Below are positions 38,664 to 47,573 of a stretch of 64,000 nucleotides of DNA, piece by piece (within the stretch, counting starts at the first letter, position 1; every line of letters begins with the position of its first letter). The position numbers and the translations under genes were made by a program. This DNA comes from an uncultured Carboxylicivirga sp. (GTDB taxonomy: Bacteria > Bacteroidota > Bacteroidia > Bacteroidales > Marinilabiliaceae). Under the pieces are notes generated by a model. The model saw only the letters and a list, made by a program, of their open reading frames with translations, was not told the origin of the DNA and did no database searches. The stretch is taken from positions 5,552,501-5,616,500 of the forward strand of contig NZ_OY764327.1 of assembly GCF_963668385.1 (NCBI RefSeq). Reading direction: 5' to 3'.

Positions 38664-39410
38664 TTATTCTTCATAAATCATTTTTCGTGTCATTCCACCA
38701 TCAATAATCAGATTAGCACCATTAACAAAATTATTATTGGGCTGAGTAAGATAGATGCATGCGTTTGCTATATCCTCTGGCTTACCAACTCTTCCGGAAA
38801 AGTGCTGAGTATGATCTTCTTTTGTTAATTGTGAATAATCGCCTGTTTCGATCCATCCCGGGCTAATGCAATTAACCTGAATTTGATCTGAAGCAAAAGA
38901 AGCAGCCATAGCATGAGTTAATGCAACAATTCCTCCTTTAGTGGCCGCATATGCCTCGGTGTTTGGTTCGGACATTAATGCTCGTGTAGATGCTATATTA
39001 ACTATGGAACCACCTCCTGTTGTGCGCATGATTTTTGCAGCTTCGCGCGAACATAAAAACACACTTCGTAAGTTAGTGTTAATGATTTGATCCCATTCAT
39101 CAATTGCTAATTCATAAGGTGATTTCCATTTTGAAATGCCGGCATTGTTTATCAACACATCCAAAGACTTATATTGCTCAGCAACTTGTTTAAACAACAC
39201 CTCTATTTCATGTGCTTTGCTAACATCTACCATAAAAGCCTTTGCCCCACCTCCTGCACTTGTAATTTGTACAGACGTAGAATTGGCCAATTCAATATCT
39301 ATGTCTACCACAATTACAGAGGCTCCTTCGGCTGCATACCCCAATGCAACAGCTCTACCAATACCTTTACCTGCTCCGGTAACCAATACCGTTTTATCTT
39401 TAAAAACCAT
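38664..39410 (-). CDS. Short-chain dehydrogenase/reductase
   Basis: A 248-residue SDR with the nucleotide motif VTGAGKGIGRAVALG, the NNAGISKW structural motif, Ser in VNIASTRAL, the catalytic AYAATKGG (Tyr-x3-Lys) and the C-terminal LIIDGGMTRKM. It resembles FabG-type or glucose/galactose dehydrogenase-type enzymes. Location upstream of GH2 in a glycan-degradation cluster suggests oxidation of a released sugar; this is inference. Confidence 0.92.
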   Translation of the reverse strand: MVFKDKTVLVTGAGKGIGRAVALGYAAEGASVIVVDIDIELANSTSVQITSAGGGAKAFMVDVSKAHEIEVLFKQVAEQYKSLDVLINNAGISKWKSPYELAIDEWDQIINTNLRSVFLCSREAAKIMRTTGGGSIVNIASTRALMSEPNTEAYAATKGGIVALTHAMAASFASDQIQVNCISPGWIETGDYSQLTKEDHTQHFSGRVGKPEDIANACIYLTQPNNNFVNGANLIIDGGMTRKMIYEE

Positions 39411-39622
39411 CCTTTCAAAAAAATAATACTACCATCTGAATTCTATATCTAATAATAGACACAGATCATATATATAGTTAATATCCAATAATAAATACAT
39501 AACGAACTTTAATAAAGAATTATTACACTAATGATACAATCAAAATCAGAATATTAAATGTTGTACCTTTTCATTCCTCCAAACTTATACTATCTTACCT
39601 TCAACAATAAAATCCCTTAATA

Positions 39623-40861
39623 ATGAAAAAACTACTATTCTTATTTATTATTGGCATAATGTGTCAATGTCAACCACCACAAGGTATACCTGTAGCATTG
39701 CCCGAAGAGGTTGGACTAAATTCTTCTATTATCAACTCCATCGATACTGCTATGCAAAAGTATATTGATACCAAACAACTGGCAGGTATTACAACGATGT
39801 TGGTTAAAGATGGTAAAGTGGTTCAGAACAAAGCATATGGATGGGCGGATATCGAGCATCAAAAACCCATGACTACCGAAAGTATTTTTCGCATCTATTC
39901 GATGAGTAAGAGCATTACCTCACTTGCTTTAATGCAATTGTATGAAAAAGGACTGTTTCAATTAGATGATCCGGTTTCGAAATACATACCCGAATTTGCA
40001 GATACAAAGGTATATTCAGGCATGCAAGATGGGCAGCCAGTATTAGTTGATCAGAATCCGGTGATGACCATTCGTCATTTAATCACGCACACATCAGGCC
40101 TTACCTATGGTTGGACACCTCACTCATATGTCGATTCTATCTATAGAGCCGATTCATTACTACTTTGGAACGAATTATTGGCACCTAAGGTGAGACGCCT
40201 GGCAAAAGCTCCTTTGAAGTTTCAACCCGGCGAAAAATGGGAGTACAGTGTTTCGATTGATGTATTGGGGTATTTGATTGAAGTACTATCGGGCCAAACA
40301 CTTGACCAATACTTAACTGAAAACATCTTTATTCCTTTAAAAATGAATGACACTGGTTTTATGGTTCCTGAGGATAAGATAAATAGATATACAGCTGTGT
40401 ACCGGCCAGACAGTACCAATGGTATTCAAGTTTTAGAAACCATTGAAGAAAGCAGATTTACCAAACCGGCCGTATTTTTAATGGGGGGCGGTGGCCTGCA
40501 ATCGACCATGATGGACTATGCCCGTTTTTGTCAGATGGTTCTTAATAAAGGAGAATTGGATGGTGCAAAAATTCTTAAACCCGAAACCATTGCCTTATTA
40601 TATCAAAACCAGATGCCCGACAACAAAAATGCCTGGAACAATACCGGATGGACAATCGGAAATAAATTACAATTGGTTGACGATACTGAAGGGAGTTTCC
40701 CTTATGCAGGTGAAATATCGTGGAGTGGAGCTGCCGATACTCATTTTTGGATTGATGTTAAAAACAACCTTTTTGGACTGGCGTTCACTCAAATGATGCC
40801 CAACAACCGCATACCATTTGACAGAGATTTTAAACACATTGTATATGAATCATTTAATTAA
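39623..40861 (+). CDS. Serine hydrolase of the beta-lactamase/transpeptidase-like family, lipoprotein
   Basis: A 412-residue lipoprotein (signal MKKLLFLFIIGIMCQC). The catalytic SxxK motif is Ser93-Met-Ser-Lys96, the second motif is Tyr-Ser in WEYSVSIDVLG, and HTSGLTYG is present. This pattern is that of class C-like esterases (EstB, penicillin-binding-like), not of secured beta-lactamases. Likely a periplasmic esterase or D-amino peptidase; substrate unknown. Divergently transcribed from the SDR gene over a 212-base AT-rich region that shows no confident promoter. Confidence 0.9.
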   Translation: MKKLLFLFIIGIMCQCQPPQGIPVALPEEVGLNSSIINSIDTAMQKYIDTKQLAGITTMLVKDGKVVQNKAYGWADIEHQKPMTTESIFRIYSMSKSITSLALMQLYEKGLFQLDDPVSKYIPEFADTKVYSGMQDGQPVLVDQNPVMTIRHLITHTSGLTYGWTPHSYVDSIYRADSLLLWNELLAPKVRRLAKAPLKFQPGEKWEYSVSIDVLGYLIEVLSGQTLDQYLTENIFIPLKMNDTGFMVPEDKINRYTAVYRPDSTNGIQVLETIEESRFTKPAVFLMGGGGLQSTMMDYARFCQMVLNKGELDGAKILKPETIALLYQNQMPDNKNAWNNTGWTIGNKLQLVDDTEGSFPYAGEISWSGAADTHFWIDVKNNLFGLAFTQMMPNNRIPFDRDFKHIVYESFN

Positions 40862-40897
40862 ATAAAATATTAATTTTCAATATTTTATTAATTATTC

Positions 40898-40926
40898 TTG
40901 ATAATCGAAATATTAGATTATCTTAG
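40898..40926 (+). promoter_or_regulatory. Promoter of the cold-shock protein gene
   Basis: TTG (40898-40900), 18-base spacer and TATCTTAG (40919-40926), a near-match to the Bacteroidota TAnnTTTG -7 box. It lies 23 bases before the ATG. Confidence 0.6.
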
Positions 40927-40949
40927 CGCCATATTTTAATAAACAAACA

Positions 40950-41138
40950 ATGAATAAAGGAAAAGTAAAATTCTTCAATGAAGCTAAAGGTTTTGGTTTT
41001 ATCACTGAAGACAATGGTAAAGAACATTTTGTACACGTAACTGGTTTAATCGACGAAGTTCGCGAAGGTGACGAAGTAGAATTTGAACTTACCGAAGGTA
41101 AAAAAGGTTTGAATGCTGTAAATGTGAAAGTAATATAA
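40950..41138 (+). CDS. Cold-shock domain protein
   Basis: A 62-residue CspA-family protein consisting only of the OB-fold. RNP1 is KGFGFI (residues 14-19) and RNP2 is HFVHV. It binds single-stranded RNA/DNA as an RNA chaperone. The protein is a little shorter than typical 65-70-residue members but complete. It has its own promoter and a strong terminator. Confidence 0.95.
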   Translation: MNKGKVKFFNEAKGFGFITEDNGKEHFVHVTGLIDEVREGDEVEFELTEGKKGLNAVNVKVI

Positions 41139-41169
41139 TATCATATATCGTATTTACTTACAATACCTT

Positions 41170-41207
41170 AAAAGCGTATCTGATTATCGGATACGCTTTT
41201 TTTATTA
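41170..41207 (+). terminator. Rho-independent terminator of the cold-shock gene
   Basis: A perfect 11-bp stem AAAAGCGTATC (41170-41180) / GATACGCTTTT (41190-41200) with a nine-base loop, running into a T-tract. It lies 31 bases after the stop. Confidence 0.92.
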
Positions 41208-41557
41208 TAATGCTTATCTATTCAATTTAAGATAAGCGTTATCGTACTTTAGAAAATACTTGCTCAAGCCGCAGGGCTTCAACTTTTTGCCTCCAGCTCA
41301 AAAAGTTGTCAAAAAAGCCGCCGCCTAAACCACTCACTTACCCACTACACAACGCTTCAGGAAAAATTTAAAGATTCATAGAAAGCTTACCAAATTTTTC
41401 TACCCTTCGCTTATGTAATTGGGACCCAAACTACGTTGCTTATGGCGGAATAACACAAACTTATTAATGGCATAGAAATAGTTGCCACCTTCAAATAAAG
41501 ATAAACGCGAGTTGTTTATTAATACGTTACCACTCTTTATGAAGAGATTTGTCGGAA
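41208..41557. repeat. Palindrome-rich intergenic region, possible repeat family
   Basis: About 350 bases without a convincing gene. It contains three nearby inverted repeats: GCTTATCT/AGATAAGC (41212-41219 and 41230-41237), AAGCC/GGCTT (around 41266-41279) and a perfect 10-bp stem CAACTTTTTG/CAAAAAGTTG (41280-41289 and 41299-41308). On the - strand, 41239-41337 can be read as an open 32-residue frame that looks protein-like (GGGFFDNFLSWRQKVEAL), but it has no start context and I do not call it a gene. The rest (about 41345-41557) shows nothing recognisable. It may be a degenerate or mobile intergenic repeat. Confidence 0.45.
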
Positions 41558-42049
41558 TTACTTAAACCGATCGTCTGATCGTAACTTATCAACCTTAAGA
41601 TTAGTTTGCCTATCGAGCCAACCCGCCTTGGTATTTTCGCGATTATCGAACTTGGCAAAGAAGGGTTTGATATCCAGCAGAGGAGTTCCATCAAGCACAT
41701 CAATCATTTTAATATGAATAATGTTGTTTTCGACCGAAAGCAACTCTACTGTTGATAGTCCAATGGCATTAGGGCGTTTGGGCGATTTAGTTGCAAAAAT
41801 ACCATGCTCTACAGTATCCATAAATGGTTTTACTTTAAGCTGGTACCCTTCTATTTTATGAAAATGATAAAACAAGGTAATGTGCGAAAACTCTTCCAAA
41901 TCAAGTAATCCTTCGGCATACTCCGGAAAAACTTCTATACTTCCAACCACTTCTTTGGCAGCCATCGGCTGAATAGGCATGTTTGCAATATTGGTAAAAG
42001 GGGTATGAATAAGCCCAATAGGCTTCATTTCGATGCTTGATGTATTCAT
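41558..42049 (-). CDS. trmO: tRNA (N6-threonylcarbamoyladenosine37-N6)-methyltransferase TrmO
   Basis: A 163-residue TsaA/TrmO-family protein (formerly YaeB). Characteristic motifs are IGLIHTPF at the N-terminus, GLLDLEEFSHITLFYHFH and the SAM-site segment ATKSPKRPNAIGLSTVELL. TrmO methylates t6A37 of tRNAs reading ACY codons. It lacks the C-terminal extension of the E. coli protein, as in many short homologues. The region upstream carries twin palindromes (42211-42243). Confidence 0.88.
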   Translation of the reverse strand: MNTSSIEMKPIGLIHTPFTNIANMPIQPMAAKEVVGSIEVFPEYAEGLLDLEEFSHITLFYHFHKIEGYQLKVKPFMDTVEHGIFATKSPKRPNAIGLSTVELLSVENNIIHIKMIDVLDGTPLLDIKPFFAKFDNRENTKAGWLDRQTNLKVDKLRSDDRFK

Positions 42050-42210
42050 AGATTAAAATTTAGGGTACAAAACAGGATTTATTGCCGAAAGGAATGACAA
42101 TTTAATAAAACTGCGTAATACTTTGTAAAAGGAGATAGAGATTATTTAAAAAACTTGCATCAATAATTGCAAACAGCACATCTGAAGGCCCTATTGTTAT
42201 TGACATACAG

Positions 42211-42244
42211 AGATGCGCATCTTTTTTCATTCTGATGCGCATCT
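42211..42244. promoter_or_regulatory. Twin palindromes AGATGCGCATCT, possible operator
   Basis: AGATGCGCATCT (42211-42222) is a perfect 12-bp palindrome. GATGCGCATC (42234-42243) repeats its core, with centres 22 bp apart, i.e. two helical turns. The pair could bind two dimers of a regulator on one face of the DNA, or fold as one 11-bp hairpin. It lies between two - strand genes, 162 bases before trmO and 49 bases after the epimerase-like gene. Confidence 0.45.
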
Positions 42245-42292
42245 AATTTAATCACCCCTTTTAAGGTTAGCTTTACGTCGATTTAATGAACA

Positions 42293-42949
42293 TCAGGCAA
42301 AATCAAAAATACGATCCAGACTGATGGTATTGACTCTATTTTTTAATGGTTGTTTGGCAACCGATACCATAGCACGTGCCACCGCAGAAGCTTCTATACC
42401 CCGATACTTTTTTAAACCGGGAATAATTTTTACAACAGCATTCACCATCGAAATTCCTATTTCTTCTCTTCTTCGACGATTTTGGCGTTTACCTAACAAA
42501 CCACTGGGTTGAAAAACAGTTATGTTTTCGAATTCTAAAGACCGAACGGCTTCTTCTAGTTGGCCTTTGATGCGCAGGTAAAAAGCTTTTGATTGAGCAT
42601 TGGCCGACATGGACGAAACCAAAACATATTGCTTTACTTCATTTTGAGCAGCTAATTTGGCAAACTCGTATTGATAGGTGTAATCAACCTTATATTGTTG
42701 TTCCTTGCCTCCGGCCTGTTTTAACGTTGTTCCCATGGCCGAAAACAAAACGTCGCCCGTTATATCCCTTTCAACTTCTTTCAATTGATCAAAATTGCAG
42801 ATGTATTCTTTTAACTTAGGATGAGAGTAATTAATTGATCTGCGAACAAATATTTTCACTTCAGAAAATGTCTCATCGTTCAATAATTGTTTTACCAAAT
42901 ACGAACCAACCAAACCTGTTGCACCAATAACGATTGCTGTTTTTGCCAT
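42293..42949 (-). CDS. NAD(P)-binding epimerase/semialdehyde-dehydrogenase-like protein
   Basis: A 218-residue Rossmann protein starting with the dinucleotide motif IGATGLVGSYLVKQLL, with SAMGTTLKQAGG and YVLVSSMSANAQSKAFYLRIKGQ further on. It resembles the HTATIP2/YbjT-like atypical SDR group that lacks an obvious YxxxK active site. Function unknown; probably a reductase or redox-sensing protein. Confidence 0.82.
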   Translation of the reverse strand: MAKTAIVIGATGLVGSYLVKQLLNDETFSEVKIFVRRSINYSHPKLKEYICNFDQLKEVERDITGDVLFSAMGTTLKQAGGKEQQYKVDYTYQYEFAKLAAQNEVKQYVLVSSMSANAQSKAFYLRIKGQLEEAVRSLEFENITVFQPSGLLGKRQNRRRREEIGISMVNAVVKIIPGLKKYRGIEASAVARAMVSVAKQPLKNRVNTISLDRIFDFA

Positions 42950-43052
42950 AAAAAAGTAATTATATTCTCATCATAAGATTCGATTTCTATTCAACTCAAT
43001 GTCCAATTGTTAATCGACAAATTGATTCATCGAAAATTAAGCCATAGCAACG

Positions 43053-44483
43053 TTAGTTTCCGCTCTGAAAAATAGGAATACCTGCTGCATAACCCACTCC
43101 TACAATCGAAACATTGTATTTAGCCAATAAGGATATCATTTTCAAGCGAGCATCAATCAGATAGTTTTCGCGGGCATTAACCACAAACAACGAACTCTCT
43201 CCCGACTCAAATCGCTGCTTTTCGGCATCGAGCATACGATTATAATTCTTCACTACATCGGCATACAAGTCAACCTGCTCCGATAAAGTAATTTGGGTAT
43301 TATAGTATTTAAGCAATTTATTTTGCAAGTTTAATAACTTAGCACTCTGCTTTAATTCGGCATCCTGTAATTTAAGCTTAGCTTGCTGATAGGCACCCCT
43401 CTCCTCGCGTAAAAACAAAGGCATGCTAAAATTAAACCCCCATTTATAATTATTGATTGAATAACTTTGAAAGACATTGCCTCCATTAGGTTCGTTCAAA
43501 AAATTATAATTGAGGTTCAGATTAGGCTTAAAACTTTCGCGCTTCAGCTTACGATCTACCTCTAACGATGCCAACCTATAATCCATCAATTGCATCTCGG
43601 GATGCGAAAAGCCCAATTCATTAACCAGGTTATTGATTGAATCAGCAGAAATAACCGGTGCTTTATCGGCAACAGTGTATATTGGCGGATGTATTTCTTC
43701 ACTAATATTTAATGGTACACCATTTTCGAACCAAAGATAATTGGATAGCTCAAGGGTAACATTATCGTACTTAAGCTTTGCTTCCTTCATATTTAACTGC
43801 CTGTTCTGAACTACAATATGAGCTTCTAAGGTATCAATAGCAGAACGATCGCCAAACTCATGACTTCCTTTAATGGCACGTAAGCGAATTTGTGCCAGCT
43901 CAACCGCTTCGTTATACACTTGCAATTCGTTATATGCTGTCACCCAGTCCCAGTATTTCTTCACGGCATCGAAATACAGGCTCAGCATCATCTTTTCCTG
44001 TTCGGCTTTAGTCGATTCGGCATACAGTTTGGCCTGTTTTAGTTCAGCTCTGCGCTTATCAATAACCAAACCCTTACCTACCGGAACCGAAATACCAGCA
44101 TACCAAAGGCCATCGTCAGGTACACGATTCTGTGGGTTCAGGTTATACCCTCTGTTTTGATCATATCCTGTTTTTAGCTCAATACCGTACCAGGTAGGTA
44201 CTTTTAAACCAGTACCCAACAGACTGTAATACTCCTTATCATCGTAATATTTCTGATCGAGCCCGGCAAACAGGTATGGATCGAAATTACCACGGGCTTT
44301 GCGTATCTCACTAGCGCCCTGCTTCACAACCAACTGGCTTTGAATGCTCACAGGATGATATTGCTCGACATACCAAAGCAATTGTTGTAAAGTAAAAACC
44401 GTAGTGTCAGTTTGCGCCTTCAGCCACAAGCTATTATACACTATTAATACTGCTAATACGATTTGTTTGCGGGTCATATTCAA
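43053..44483 (-). CDS. TolC-family outer-membrane efflux protein (secretion operon)
   Basis: A 476-residue protein with a signal peptide (about 1-23, cleavage near LKAQ) and two OEP coiled-coil repeats typical of TolC, for example RAELKQAKLYAESTKAEQEK and GAYQQAKLKLQDAELKQSAK. It forms the outer-membrane tunnel. It lies 3 bases after the HlyD-like gene, so the ABC protein, adaptor and channel form a type I secretion-like operon. Confidence 0.9.
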   Translation of the reverse strand: MNMTRKQIVLAVLIVYNSLWLKAQTDTTVFTLQQLLWYVEQYHPVSIQSQLVVKQGASEIRKARGNFDPYLFAGLDQKYYDDKEYYSLLGTGLKVPTWYGIELKTGYDQNRGYNLNPQNRVPDDGLWYAGISVPVGKGLVIDKRRAELKQAKLYAESTKAEQEKMMLSLYFDAVKKYWDWVTAYNELQVYNEAVELAQIRLRAIKGSHEFGDRSAIDTLEAHIVVQNRQLNMKEAKLKYDNVTLELSNYLWFENGVPLNISEEIHPPIYTVADKAPVISADSINNLVNELGFSHPEMQLMDYRLASLEVDRKLKRESFKPNLNLNYNFLNEPNGGNVFQSYSINNYKWGFNFSMPLFLREERGAYQQAKLKLQDAELKQSAKLLNLQNKLLKYYNTQITLSEQVDLYADVVKNYNRMLDAEKQRFESGESSLFVVNARENYLIDARLKMISLLAKYNVSIVGVGYAAGIPIFQSGN

Positions 44484-44486
44484 ATC

Positions 44487-45848
44487 TTATTTCTTCTTTT
44501 TTGCTGATGCATCTTTTTTATCCTGAACGGTATAGTAATCAGGTGGAAAACCGTTCATCTGACGCCATATCTCATACCATACCGGAACATCTTTCAATAA
44601 AGCAATACCATCGGCCCCTGCTCCAATACGCAATTGCTCGGGCCAGGCTGGTTCATCTTTATCCTGCTCGACCAAAATTCGGTATTTACCATTATCGCTG
44701 ATAAAATTATCGATGGCAAAAACCTTACCTCCAAAAGTACCAAAAGATATGTTAGGCCAGCCACTAAATACAATAGATGGCCATCCATCAAACATAAAAC
44801 GCACCTGATCGCCCACATGAAGCAAAGGTAAATCTATGGGATCGACATACATCTCAACTGCCAATTCAAAATCGGCAGGCATAATACTAACCAACGGATC
44901 GCCTTCTTTGATGGTTTCACCAATACCGCTGCGTATAGTTTTGGTAATGTAGCCATCCTGAGGTGCAGTAACATAATAGTTACCAGTACGAACCGAATAG
45001 TTCATATATTGGTTTTGCATCTTACTTAAAGTAGCTTCAGCATCATATAATGCCGACATAGCTGAGTATTTATCAGATTCTGATTTACTCAATTTCTCGC
45101 GATACTGGTTGCGAATTGATGATAATTCAACCTTGTAATTAATCAGGTTATTTCTGCTGGTCAACAACTTATTTTCAGCACTAACCATCTTTGCCTGAGT
45201 CTCCTGCATTTTCAACTTACGCGATTCTAATTCTGTAAGCGAATTCAAACCATCGGCATACAATTTTTGCGTTCTCTCGTACTGACGTTGAGCAATATCG
45301 TAATTGGTTTTGCTGGCCTCGTACTCAATACTGTCCGACTCAATCTTCAACCCTGCCTGTTTAACGTAATTTTGTGTTTGCTCCATTTTCAAACGTTGGG
45401 TTTGCGATAAAGCTCTAATCTGCTCATCCAATGCCTTTACCTTCTCCATATAACTCTGTACCGCCATCTCTTTGGCTTCAATCTGATGCTGAGTACGGCT
45501 TAGCAATTCCGGATCCATATATTCGGCCTTGGTCTCAGACAAAAACAATATGGTATCTCCGCGTTTCACAAAATCACCTTCCTGAATAAACCAACTTTCT
45601 ATTCGTCCACCAATAATGGAGTGGATGGTTTGTGGACGTTGATCAGGTTTAAGAGCAGTTACATACCCGGTTGAACGAATATTCTGCGTCCATGGTAAAA
45701 ACATAGATAAAATAAGCACAAAGAAAAACAGGTACAACAAACGTGTAAATAATTTACCTGCCATATAATTTTTAACCAAAGTAAACGACTTCAACTTGTT
45801 CTTATCAATTTTTGAAGCCACTTCTATATTTTGAGATATATTCAGCAT
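44487..45848 (-). CDS. HlyD-family membrane fusion protein
   Basis: A 453-residue adaptor with one N-terminal transmembrane helix (about 33-51), a biotinyl-lipoyl-like half (TGYVTALKPDQRPQTIHSII), a long coiled coil (about 120-290) and the second lipoyl half with a beta-barrel (VTAPQDGYITKTIRSGIGE, EGDPLVSIMPAD). The C-terminus is Lys-rich (KKDASAKKKK). It connects the inner-membrane ABC protein to TolC and starts 3 bases after the ABC gene. Confidence 0.92.
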   Translation of the reverse strand: MLNISQNIEVASKIDKNKLKSFTLVKNYMAGKLFTRLLYLFFFVLILSMFLPWTQNIRSTGYVTALKPDQRPQTIHSIIGGRIESWFIQEGDFVKRGDTILFLSETKAEYMDPELLSRTQHQIEAKEMAVQSYMEKVKALDEQIRALSQTQRLKMEQTQNYVKQAGLKIESDSIEYEASKTNYDIAQRQYERTQKLYADGLNSLTELESRKLKMQETQAKMVSAENKLLTSRNNLINYKVELSSIRNQYREKLSKSESDKYSAMSALYDAEATLSKMQNQYMNYSVRTGNYYVTAPQDGYITKTIRSGIGETIKEGDPLVSIMPADFELAVEMYVDPIDLPLLHVGDQVRFMFDGWPSIVFSGWPNISFGTFGGKVFAIDNFISDNGKYRILVEQDKDEPAWPEQLRIGAGADGIALLKDVPVWYEIWRQMNGFPPDYYTVQDKKDASAKKKK

Positions 45849-45851
45849 AGT

Positions 45852-47573
45852 TTATTTTGTTTGAAAAACGTTTTTATACCAACCCAGATGTTTCATTTTC
45901 TGATGAGTACCATCAGCAATCAATTCACCGGCGTTTAAAACCAAAACCCGGTTAAACATATCGGCAACAGCCGGATTATTGGATGTAACAATGACGGTTG
46001 ATTTCAAGCTCAATAAATAGGTAATAAACTGTTCGCGATCTGTTTCATTCAAATGATTAATTAAATCACCCAAAAGAATTAATCTACTATCGCCCACAAT
46101 ACTACGGGCCATTATTATTTTCAATCGGACACTCTTGGGAATATTCTTACCTTCTGCAATCAATACTGTATCATACCCCTCTTCTAACGAATCAACATAT
46201 GTATTAAATCCCATAATGGCAGCCACCTTTTCTACATCAATCTTTGAAAATCCGGATTTACCCAAGGTAATGTTTTCAAAAATCGAACCTGCAAAAATCT
46301 CTTCTTTTGAAAAACACGAAGCAATTTCGGATCGTAACTCATTATTCTTCCAGTTTTTCAGCGAAACCTGATTGAATAAAATATTTCCGGTATAACTATC
46401 ATACATACCACCAAGATGCTTCAATAACATTGATTTACCCGAACCATTAAATCCAGCCAAACAAATCTTCTCACCCGGCTTAATAGTTAAATTCAAATCT
46501 TTCAACACTTCGTTGGTTGAATCTTTGGTAAAAGAGTAACTTAAATTTTCAATATCAATATGAAATCCTTCTGATTTTGATAAATCAATATCTTCACCCA
46601 AATCACAATCCAAAGGCATATCTGTTATCGATCCCATCTTTTCAACAGAAGTAAGCACATCATAAACAGTTTCGATAAGTGTCATCAGTTTTTCAACAGA
46701 TGTAACAATCATCAATATAATAATTTCGGCTGCCACAAACTGGCCAATATTCATCTGCTGGTTAATTACCAATAAACCTCCAACAATTAATAGCCCGGCA
46801 ATCATTATCACCTTAAAACTAATCAAATTAATAAGCTGAATAACCAGAATTCGGAAGTGACTTTTACGATATTTTAGATAACCAAAAACAGATTCATCTG
46901 TTTTTTCCAATGGCAGGTTAGAACTTGCTGCCATTTTAAATGTATCCTGAGCTCTTGCCAGCTCCTGCAACCAATGAGCTACCTTATATTTGTAAGTTGA
47001 TTCCTTTAAGCTGGTTAGCAAACCATTCTTAGCCGTATACCTGAATATTACGAATACAATTACCAATAATACAGCACTATACAAAATAAAGTAGGAATGA
47101 TAAATAGATAATAAGATCATCCCGAACAGAACCTGAAGAATAGCTGAAGAAAAATCAAGCAATATTTTAGATAATCCTTTTTGAATTGTCAAGGTATCAA
47201 AAAAACGATTCATCAATTCAGGAGCATAATGTCCGTCTAAAGCACTCAGCTTGATACGCGGAATACGAAAGGCAAAATCAAAGGCTGAACGAGCAAACAG
47301 TTTCTGTTGTATATTTTCTGAAATACTCATCTGCATTACCTGCATTACTCCATTAAGTATTACTCCTAACACCACAATGGTAACCAATACAATCCATGAA
47401 GTAGAAACCTGGCCTCCTGTTATCAGATTAATTATTGCTTGTACTCCCAATGGAAGTGATAAGGAAACCAGACCATTAAAAATAGCATATATATAAATAC
47501 TGAAAATATCTTGTTTATCTACTTTCAGCATCTTAATAAAACGCCTAAATGGCAATTTAACGTTGTATTCCAT
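45852..47573 (-). CDS. ABC exporter of type I secretion type with degenerate ATPase motifs
   Basis: A 573-residue fused permease/ATPase with six helices in residues about 22-300 and an ATPase domain after 335. Walker A GFNGSGKS (374-381) is intact. The rest of the site is not. The Q-loop region reads CFSKEEIF without Gln, and the LSGGQ signature is replaced by KNIPKSVRLK. Walker B ends LLGDL with no catalytic Glu, and the switch His is replaced (VTSNNP). No C39 peptidase or CLD domain is present. It may bind ATP but hydrolyse it poorly. It is the first gene of the ABC-HlyD-TolC operon; no cargo protein is adjacent. Confidence 0.88.
   Translation of the reverse strand: MEYNVKLPFRRFIKMLKVDKQDIFSIYIYAIFNGLVSLSLPLGVQAIINLITGGQVSTSWIVLVTIVVLGVILNGVMQVMQMSISENIQQKLFARSAFDFAFRIPRIKLSALDGHYAPELMNRFFDTLTIQKGLSKILLDFSSAILQVLFGMILLSIYHSYFILYSAVLLVIVFVIFRYTAKNGLLTSLKESTYKYKVAHWLQELARAQDTFKMAASSNLPLEKTDESVFGYLKYRKSHFRILVIQLINLISFKVIMIAGLLIVGGLLVINQQMNIGQFVAAEIIILMIVTSVEKLMTLIETVYDVLTSVEKMGSITDMPLDCDLGEDIDLSKSEGFHIDIENLSYSFTKDSTNEVLKDLNLTIKPGEKICLAGFNGSGKSMLLKHLGGMYDSYTGNILFNQVSLKNWKNNELRSEIASCFSKEEIFAGSIFENITLGKSGFSKIDVEKVAAIMGFNTYVDSLEEGYDTVLIAEGKNIPKSVRLKIIMARSIVGDSRLILLGDLINHLNETDREQFITYLLSLKSTVIVTSNNPAVADMFNRVLVLNAGELIADGTHQKMKHLGWYKNVFQTK

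Noticed and set aside
40000-40861. True class C beta-lactamase
   Set aside because: The SxxK motif is present, but the second motif is Tyr-Ser-Val rather than Tyr-x-Asn and no KTG box is clear; serine esterase/peptidase is a safer call.
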